Assembly (NCBI GenBank): GCA_030704615.1 | Contig: CM060732.1 | Location: 78,942,171 to 79,006,170 of the forward strand | From: Takakia lepidozioides | Lineage: Eukaryota; Streptophyta; Takakiopsida; Takakiales; Takakiaceae | Direction of reading: 5' to 3' | DNA length: 64,000 bases | Shown here: positions 56,940 through 64,000 of the stretch, piece after piece | How the letters are laid out: each line of letters begins with the position of its first letter | Numbering within the stretch: position 1 is the first letter of the stretch | Program-made: the position numbers and the translations under genes | The notes under the pieces: model-generated | Told to the model about the DNA's origin: nothing | Databases searched by the model: none | What the model saw: the letters and a program-made list of their open reading frames with translations, nothing else

Positions 56940-58320
56940 AAAAATTATAGTGTGCAACGGATTAAATTTTTTCGTGGCACATCTTTTTATTGTATCATGC
57001 ACTAGTATCCCTTCCTCTTGCCATATTCCCAAGATCAAAAAGAGCCGCCTGACGATTCCGTTATAGATGAAAACGTGTCATTTTTTTCAGTAGCAGGCGC
57101 GTGACAATGTTTATTTAATATATAATAGATACATGTATAAGTTCCGATTTCTTTATTTCTTTATACAATTTCTTAAATGTTTCACAAAACAAAATTGTAA
57201 TTGTTTTTTTTTTCGGAAAAAATTGTACTTTGGAAAGTATATAACTCGTTTTTTATTTTCTTAGAATTGAAAAATATTTCCCTTCAAATAATTCCAAATA
57301 AAGTTGTCAGGGCCGCTACCCTGTTATTATATATATATATATATATATATGCCTTAATTGTTTTTAAAAAAAATCTAAATTAAAAATATGTAAAATGGGA
57401 ACCTCAGTAATAATAATAATAATAAATATAATATTTGACGCCTCCTGAAGGAAGCGTAAATTATGGAGTCTCTTCACCCCCCAAGGGTTACTGCCTTCCA
57501 TTCGGAAGGTGGACACCTTTGTGGCACCAATTGGTGGATTGAACACCCGACCATTCAACCTCAGTATGTTACTAATCTGCCCCACCCCTTAATATAACTT
57601 AATGTGGGGACCAAAAGAGTACAAAAGCGAAGTTGATGAAATGCTTTACATTATTTTAATTGTGCTCTTGACCGGTGATAGCCGGTCGTTCACATCATGG
57701 GCCCAATCACCTTCACTCCGGCCTGTAGGCACGTGCAAGGCATCGGAGAGCATGTAGGACAATTCCGTACGTTATTCGATGGCCATGATCCGGTTTTCCC
57801 GGACCCAGTGAAACTCCGCCAATCGTACACCGCATATCTCGCTAAAACCAGTAGATAATATTTCACTATACACTTGAGCAGGTAGCCCAATGGTTGGGTA
57901 TTTGTGCCTTGCCTGTGCATAACCTAGGTGATCCTGGGTTCAATCCTTCAACATGTGCCTTCACACCGTCCATTGGGCCCTCGATGGCCGGTGTGTTGAG
58001 CAGTAGGCTCTGTAAATTCACTGGACGTTAAAGAATCTTTATCTTTATCTTTATGTACCTTCCAGTAACTTACTAGCTTACTCTGTAAATTCACAGGACG
58101 TTAAAGAAACTTTTAGCAAATAGTAACTCACTAGTATCCAGTAGTTACTATCCAGTAACTTAATAGTAAATGGTAACTCACTAGTATCCAGTAGCTGGTA
58201 AGTTCGTTACTCTCAGACGCGAATCGAGAAGGTCAGTGAGATGATGCGGCCACAGCAGCTCAGGGAAAATGATGAGCATTGACAGGATGAGGGCTATCGG
58301 GGATGCTTCAATATTACTAT
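56940..58320. repeat. repeat interrupted by a ~1.1-kb insertion
   Basis: The left part (56940-57000: AAAAATTATAGTGTGCAACG, CGTGGCACATCTTTTTATTG) and right part (58112-58320: AGTAACTCACTAGTATCCAG, AGAAGGTCAGTGAGATGATG) are contiguous in the 20471-20715 copy. The intervening 57000-58112 is AT-rich DNA with a LINE-tail-like motif (57298) and (TA)n microsatellite, ending in a SINE. CACTAGTATCC occurs at both edges of the insertion (57000 and 58130). Confidence 0.7.
57870..58056 (+). mobile_element. tRNA-derived SINE
   Basis: The head contains a Pol III A-box-like TAGCCCAATGG (57883-57893) and a B box GGTTCAATCC (57937-57946), spaced as in tRNA genes. The body runs to TAAATTCACTGGACGTTAAAG, with a simple-repeat tail of TCTTTA units (58033-58052). 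A second partial 3' end (TAAATTCACAGGACGTTAAA) follows at 58085, so two SINE ends may be joined. It cannot fold into a proper tRNA cloverleaf on inspection. Confidence 0.72.
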
Positions 58321-60430
58321 CGGTTCCTACACTTTGGAAATTTTGCGATACAGAGTTTAGAAACTCCTCGGAAACTGTTCTTTCATGCGTTGCAGAAACT
58401 GCAAACTCATGAGAACTTAGAAGTGAGTCTCGCTGTCGTGGTGGTGCTAACAACGACTATAATTGTAATGTCGCAAGTTTAGTTTAATCTTGAGCCGGAT
58501 TCTCCCCTCGCCCAAACCTTGAATGCCGGGATGTTTCTTAATTCATGAACATCGCCATAATTTCCATCTCCGTCATCTGAAGCTACCCTAATAATGAAAG
58601 GAAGAGGAGAAGAACAGACAGAGAAAACTAACATTGAAGAGATGACTTTAAACATCGAGCTTGACATATTGTCGGTATATGTAGAAGCATGTGTACATAT
58701 GTAACCAGCTCGCAATTTCAAGAGCTACCGAATTTGGCCTGGTCATAGAATAAAAGCACATGTCTGCTGCTACAGTACGATTGTCATGCTGACTACGGCT
58801 GTATGTAACTGCATGTCTGATGAGATACAACAGACCAGACACTTGGTGGATTTCGTTATCGAGGGTAGTACATAGCTCATGTGCGGCAGCGGGAGAGCCG
58901 CAGCCCGCAGGGATCTCCTACGGCTGCGGCTCTCTTGCATGCGAGACGAATTGAGAGAAAGACACCGAGTGGAAAAAGTACCAGGACTTTTCCGTTGAAT
59001 GATCCGGATTGGAGAGTACATATCGAATCATCGATTTGCAGACCCTCTATAGAAACTACCTGTCCAAAAACAAACACGACTGCCTACTTGCAGGAAACCT
59101 GTATCATTGTCTGGAGCGCCTGCAGAGCTAATTGCTATGATCAGTTGATGAACGGAGCACGAGGGGACCCACACAGCGCGAGCGCTAGTCACGACGGCAC
59201 CTATCGAGCAGGCAAATTGCACGTGCGCGGAGCCCACACCCCGTGTACGCAGGCAGGGGTCCCGCAAGGTAGGCCCCCCTCCTCCTCTCTTTGTCAGATA
59301 GCGCGGGCGACATTTAAGTCAAATGGTGACACCTATAGGCTAGGTAATCCCACCCCAAGTTTCAAGAGATCAGTGCTGATCTTTTGCTACAGTTGCAAAG
59401 AACTTTCAACTGGCTACCTATTCCAGCCTGATAACTTGGATTAGAAGTATGTACATTCCTGTGGCTGCCGTTGTTGCCAGTTCCAGGAGAAAACATTTGG
59501 TAGACCTGATTATTAGTGGGCGTTTTAACCGTGATCATAATTATCAACCCTTCTCTCTTGGTTGTGTTGGAGGAAGAAGTCGAAAGCTGCTTTTTGTGGG
59601 TTTGCCAAAGCATACATGCTTTACTCTGTGAACGAAGAGCAAGCAAGAGTCTATCTAGTCCACGCTCTAAACCACAGCCCTCTTACTAGGTTGAAATGCA
59701 AGCATCCGCTAGGTCGGTTTGATCTCATGGGACCAAACGCACTGATCTAGCTAAGTCAGGCTCTGCATGCAACCGCATTAGAGAGTTGAACATCGTGAGT
59801 TCGCGTTGTTTAAATCCAGTCTTTCCTTGAAGCCAATTACTAGAGCTACCAGGGAGACACCGTGTTCTTGCATCCAAACTCAGTTGAAATGGGGATGAAA
59901 CATGAAAAACCCAGTTGAAGCAGAGCCTTCAGATCTGACTGAAGTTAGTGGTAATCCACAGAAAGTGTTTTTACCTGAGCAAGTCGTTGGAGAAGGACAC
60001 CAGGTAAGTGGGTCCGGGAATCTTGAGCTCGGTCACCTGTCCACGTGACTGATTGAGAGGCGGCCCCTTTTCCATCCCCGCAGTGATGTCACGTATCAAA
60101 TTAAGAAACTTGGAAAGGGACCCCGAGTTTACATACAGTACTTGTTCTTCTTCCAAGTTGTGATCTTGTCGAGTAATTACTGTACAAGCCTTTCCTGGCC
60201 AATACAGAGTGACTCCATCTTCAGAAACAGTGATGATGGTTCAGTAAGAATTGGATGGAAAAACAAACCAGAACAGTCTTTTGGGCCCGGTGATGGCACA
60301 GAGATTTCCGGACAGGCGAGGAAATTTGTGGGAAATTTCAGTGAAAAATGCGAAGCCCTACGTTCTGGTCGTATCGATACGTTTTGTCCCTGAGCATGTG
60401 CCGTTTGCACGAGGTGTGAGCGGGACACGC
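58321..60430. other. intergenic region without a recognised gene
   Basis: A minus-strand block at about 58590-58480 (VASDDGDGNYGDVHELRNIP, then AFKVWARGES) reads like protein after an AG and could be an exon of an unknown gene. A 187-codon plus-strand frame (58881-59444) spans a GC-rich hairpin and shows no domain. Nothing else supported. Confidence 0.35.
58893..58934. repeat. GC-rich hairpin
   Basis: GAGAGCCGCAGCC (58893-58905) pairs perfectly with GGCTGCGGCTCTC (58922-58934) around a 16-base loop. No T-run follows. Confidence 0.85.
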
Positions 60431-60445
60431 GCCATTGCTGCATCC

Positions 60446-60454
60446 TTTATAAGG
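60446..60454 (+). promoter_or_regulatory. candidate TATA box of the mitoferrin gene
   Basis: TTTATAAGG lies ~640 bp upstream of the mitoferrin ATG. It would imply a long, CT/GA-rich 5' leader (60480-61094), which fits the many GAGAGAGA tracts there. No other TATA candidate stands out in this interval. Confidence 0.35.
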
Positions 60455-61094
60455 AGCAGGCCTTCATCGACCCGGTCTCATCCTGATCTCTGCAGTAGGC
60501 AACTTGATTGTCCAGGGAGTACCCAGCTGGGAGGAGCTGAGGTACAAGCGGTTGGCCGTTGTTGATTGATCTCAGAGGGACGGCTCGGAGTTAAGAGCGA
60601 AGTGAGAGGGTGTAGATATCTCTGCGATCAATTCGGGCGGCGAGATAACGAGAGACGGAGAGGAGCAGATTCATTGCTAATCCACTTCCATTCGATTGGA
60701 TCACCAGATCTTGAATAAGATAGTCAGTTGAGGCTCTAGAGAGAGAAGGCAATTGCAGGGGCTGAGCAGTACACTCGTCGAGAGAGAGGAGCAGAGAGAA
60801 ACAAATTGAATTGTTTCACGAGATGCAAATGGAGAGAAACAGGGTGTTTAAGATTGCTCAGATCTTGTATGCTAGCTAGTAGTTTGACGTTTTTCCTCAG
60901 AGATTATGCTCAGATTCTTGTGGGAAACAAGGTTGGACTAGCTGCTTGGATTTTCACCACCGCACACATACGAAGGCTCGGACAAGAATCGGGCTCTCTG
61001 GGTTCTCTCTCTCTCTCAGAAATACACACACGAACTCTCAGGGTTTACAGACGTACACGTCAGCCGACAAGAACTTGAACTCTTTTTCCATCGC

Positions 61095-62918
61095 ATGGCC
61101 GAAACGGCGTCAGATCTGCGAGAACGATTACTTCTTGCCCGCAAGTCCCCTCCAGCCATTAGCTATGGCATCGAGTCAGATTCGAAGTTTCCAATTCAAG
61201 AGAGTCCCCTTCAAGCAAAAGTGGAGCTGCACGATGGGCTGAAATTTTGGGAGTATATGCTGGCTGGATCCATCGCTGGCATGGTAGAACACATGGCCAT
61301 GTTCCCCGTCGACACTTTGAAAACGCGTATGCAGATGTTGGCTAGCACGGGGGGTTCAATCCACTCAACTGTTGGCCGCGCATTCTTCTCTATAGTGAAG
61401 TCAGAGGGGCCTCTGGGATTGTACCGAGGAATTGGAGCGATGGGTTTGGGAGCTGGACCCGCCCATGCTGTGTACTTCTCTGTATATGAAGTTTGCAAGG
61501 AGAAATTGGGTGGGAATAGAGAAGGGTACCATCCATTAGCTCATGGAACTGCAGGAGCGATTGCGACAGTGGCCAGCGATGCAGTTTTCACTCCTATGGA
61601 TGTTGTAAAGCAAAGATTGCAGCTTAGGCACAGTCCATACAGGGGGCTCATGGATTGCATCAATACCATGCTCCGAGATGAAGGGTTGAGGGCGTTTTAT
61701 GCTTCTTATCGCACAACTGTTATCATGAACGTGCCGTTCACAGCAGTTCATTTTGCGGCATACGAGGCAGCAAAGAAGGTAATTGCCCGCAATCAAAGAC
61801 CCTGCACGGTACCTCAAGACAAATTTTGAATTTCTTAGGTCCCCAGTTCATATTAGCTTTGCATTCCTTGGTTCCAGCTTCAGTCTGTTTGTTTCCTCCA
61901 GTGCGACTGACATTTCTCTGTGGCTGTATGTCAGGTGCTGATGGAAGTATCGCCCAATGAACTGAATGAGGAGCATTTGCTTTTGCATGTCACGGCCGGT
62001 GGTGCTGCTGGGGCGCTGGCCAGTGCCGTCACCACACCTCTGGATGTCGTCAAGACCCGCCTTCAGTGCCAGGTAGCTTTCTCTGCCCTGGCAGCTTGTG
62101 TAATTGACAGGATCTCAGAAAGGCGCCCGGGGGAGGGGTGTCCAGTGTTATCTAACTCAAGCGTCGGAGCTTAGTGTTGCCTTCCTCCTGCGGAAATTAA
62201 TAGAGGTAACTGAGAAAGATCATCAATTGAACGGCGTGCCGTTACCCAATTGCAAGCTTAAGCACCCTCCTTCGGGACATCGTTTCCAAGTTGCACAGCT
62301 CAAGGGTCTGGGGCCATGAGAGGCTCTAGAAGAACTGCTCGAGGACACTTGTAAATGCATCGAAGCAGGCAATGAAGTGTTCTTATGCCAGACCGACGGT
62401 TGTTCTCATTCAAGTCTGTATATGCGGAGTTTGGAGCAGCCATTCCACTCCATGACAGTTGTAAGGTGCTCGGATTGACCCCAATATCAGAAATCATATC
62501 AATGTGGACTTAGTTTCCAGACGAGGCTCTGCCTGGCCAAATAGTGAATGTGTGTTAATGTACCTCAAAGACGTTAGGAATAGAAAAGGAGGTGCACACA
62601 GACCATGTTCATTATACAGAAATTTAGTTCTCAATGAGATTCGTGTCTCTTTCAGTGCGCAAGAAGTTACAATATTGAAGAGAGCTAATGAGTTTGCACG
62701 GTGTTTGTCTGAAGGGGGTATGTGGAGCAGAGCGATTCCATAGTGGGTCAGTGTTGAACGCTGTGCGCAAGATAGTAGCCCAAGAAGGGCCAAGTGCATT
62801 AATGCGCGGCCTTCGTCCGCGAATTCTCTTTCACACACCAGCAGCCGCTATCTGCTGGTCCACCTACGAAGCAGGCAAATCGTTTCTATCAAATTACAAC
62901 GAAAGGCAAGGCAGCTGA
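61095..62918 (+). CDS. MIT: mitoferrin-type mitochondrial carrier (iron import)
   Basis: SLC25 carrier of the mitochondrial inner membrane; the mitoferrin branch imports iron for Fe-S cluster and haem synthesis. Exons: 61095-61778, 61935-62072, 62715-62918; all GT-AG, all phase 0, giving 341 residues (plant mitoferrins are about 330). The three carrier repeats each start with a PxDxxKxR signature: PVDTLKTR (71-78), PMDVVKQR (167-174) and PLDVVKTR (263-270). GLYRGIGAMGLGAGPAHAVY and FYASYRTTVIMNVPFTAVHF are characteristic of mitoferrins rather than other SLC25 members. The C-terminus is LMRGLRPRILFHTPAAAICW. The start is chosen because the N-terminal MAETASDLRERLL opens the frame after an in-frame-stop-rich leader. 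Intron 2 (642 nt) carries no recognised feature. No damage seen. Confidence 0.95.
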
Positions 62919-64000
62919 AGAACTTCGCCATCTCACTTCCATCCAGCAAATTGTTCTCCTCAAACAATGGAATTCAGTTCGAACTTTCAACCAGCTAAGT
63001 CAGCCTGGAAAGTTGACTTGTCTGACATGACAGACCTGGACCGCCTCCCTGCCTTAGCTGGACTCTGTGTTTTAGACGTGAATGAGTGAAGGAGGAGGGA
63101 GCTTAGACTACTCAGACATCAGGATCCACAGACAGAACAGAGGATCAAGCTCAATCCATCCTTCCCTCTTGTAGATTGTACTTTGCTGTTTTTAGGTGCC
63201 CAAGTCAGCCTTTCAAAACACCTGGCCACTACCTATACAGAATAAAGCAGGGAGTTTTGTTCCTGCATTACCCAACAATCTGAGAGCAGATTGAAAAGAG
63301 GTGTCTTGGCTCCATAGCCTGGCTGTAAACTAGTGAGCACTGCGTACAGACTCCAGAAGGCCTGTGAGCCTTCAAAGATGATGATGATGATAATCTCGAC
63401 CCATTATTTTGTGTGACCCATTTTGTGTTTCACTGGCACATATGTGGTCGAGTTGACCCCTCGAAGTCTTAAGGGGGATATATTTTCGCTGAAGAAAACA
63501 GAGAGACTGCATATTGTTTGAAGTAAACAGACTTGTTTGATGCACCACGGAACAGAATCCAAAGTGATCTTTGTGAGTCTTCAAAGTTGAAAAAAATGTA
63601 CCATAGTTTTGGAGGAATACAAATGTTTTTCTTCCTCAGAATTAGGGTAGGCTTATCGTGCCTGGTTTTGCTGCCATCTTCTCTCTCTGTTTCTGTGAAG
63701 TTCCATTCGTCAAACCATGAATTCTGTTAGGCTAGTGAACCCTAAATTGCATGGCAGTAGTACGATCTCTCCAGGATGCTAAACAATATGGCTAATCTGA
63801 TAGAAACTATGAGAAGAGGAAGAAATTTGGGGTGGGGAGAGTGAGGAGAGAAACACACAAAGAGAGATCATCAGATAGTGAGAGTCTCTAGTATGGCGCA
63901 GCAGCGAACATTCAACTATTTCTATATGGATTTAAGACTTGTGATTAGTGGTAGCTCTATGAATGGCATCCACCTCTAGCACCACAGCCTTCGCTTTCTT
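62919..64000. other. 3' flank of the mitoferrin gene
   Basis: Probable 3' UTR at the start, then intergenic DNA with an ATGATGATG run at 63379. No recognisable gene on either strand. Confidence 0.4.

Noticed and set aside
57880-57950. Functional tRNA gene
   Set aside because: The A and B boxes are present but the arms do not form a cloverleaf, and the sequence continues into a SINE body and tail.
58881-59444. 187-codon plus-strand open frame
   Set aside because: It reads through a GC hairpin and has no domain, codon bias or splice context.

Overview
The window reads as nuclear DNA of a land plant. Evidence: plant-type gene families with GT-AG introns, plant telomere-type motifs (TTTAGGG) inside AT-rich repeats, a plant L1-like LINE, a tRNA-derived SINE, and a CACTA-type terminus. 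Low gene density and heavy repeat load would fit a seed-free plant (bryophyte, lycophyte or fern), but the species cannot be fixed from the sequence. No bacterial operons, rRNA, CRISPR array or confident functional tRNA gene was seen.

Four ordinary genes are recognisable. (1) Minus strand, 484-1451: a two-exon Josephin-type deubiquitinase. (2) Minus strand, 21273-25541: a divergent secretory-type cyclophilin (peptidyl-prolyl isomerase), with five exons placed exactly and two tentatively. (3) Minus strand, 27920-32803: a nine-exon glycoside hydrolase family 3 beta-glucan exohydrolase whose exons all join in phase (630 aa). (4) Plus strand, 61095-62918: a three-exon mitochondrial carrier of the mitoferrin type (341 aa). 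These genes show no obvious functional link.

The most unusual block is 7.7-15.7 kb. It holds a decayed plus-strand multi-exon gene combining a ParB/sulfiredoxin-like motif (DGNH followed by a stop where Arg is expected) with a class-beta DNA methyltransferase fold (motif IV-like DIPDG, then motif I-like DLTLGT). Next to it, on the other strand, is a SWIM zinc-finger relic. Introns and flanks of this gene carry hairpin palindromes sharing the core TGCG-TCAA-CGCA but with different, still self-complementary outer arms. The same palindrome family recurs at 41.3-41.65 kb beside a second group of decayed genes (38.2-45.9 kb). That second group also contains CACTA-like ends and two facing copies of a ~390-bp repeat (35345-35735 and 44787-45180), with oppositely oriented CACAGCC-type arrays between them.

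The rest is repeat-derived: an AT-rich telomere-motif duplication and foldback at 2.1-3.6 kb with an inverted partial copy at 52.1-52.6 kb; dispersed modules at 5-7.2 kb and 18 kb; a ~1.2 kb satellite at 15.8-17.0 kb; several tandem arrays; a 4-kb LINE at 52.95-56.9 kb with LINE tail fragments elsewhere; and a repeat interrupted by ~1.1 kb containing a SINE at 57-58.1 kb.
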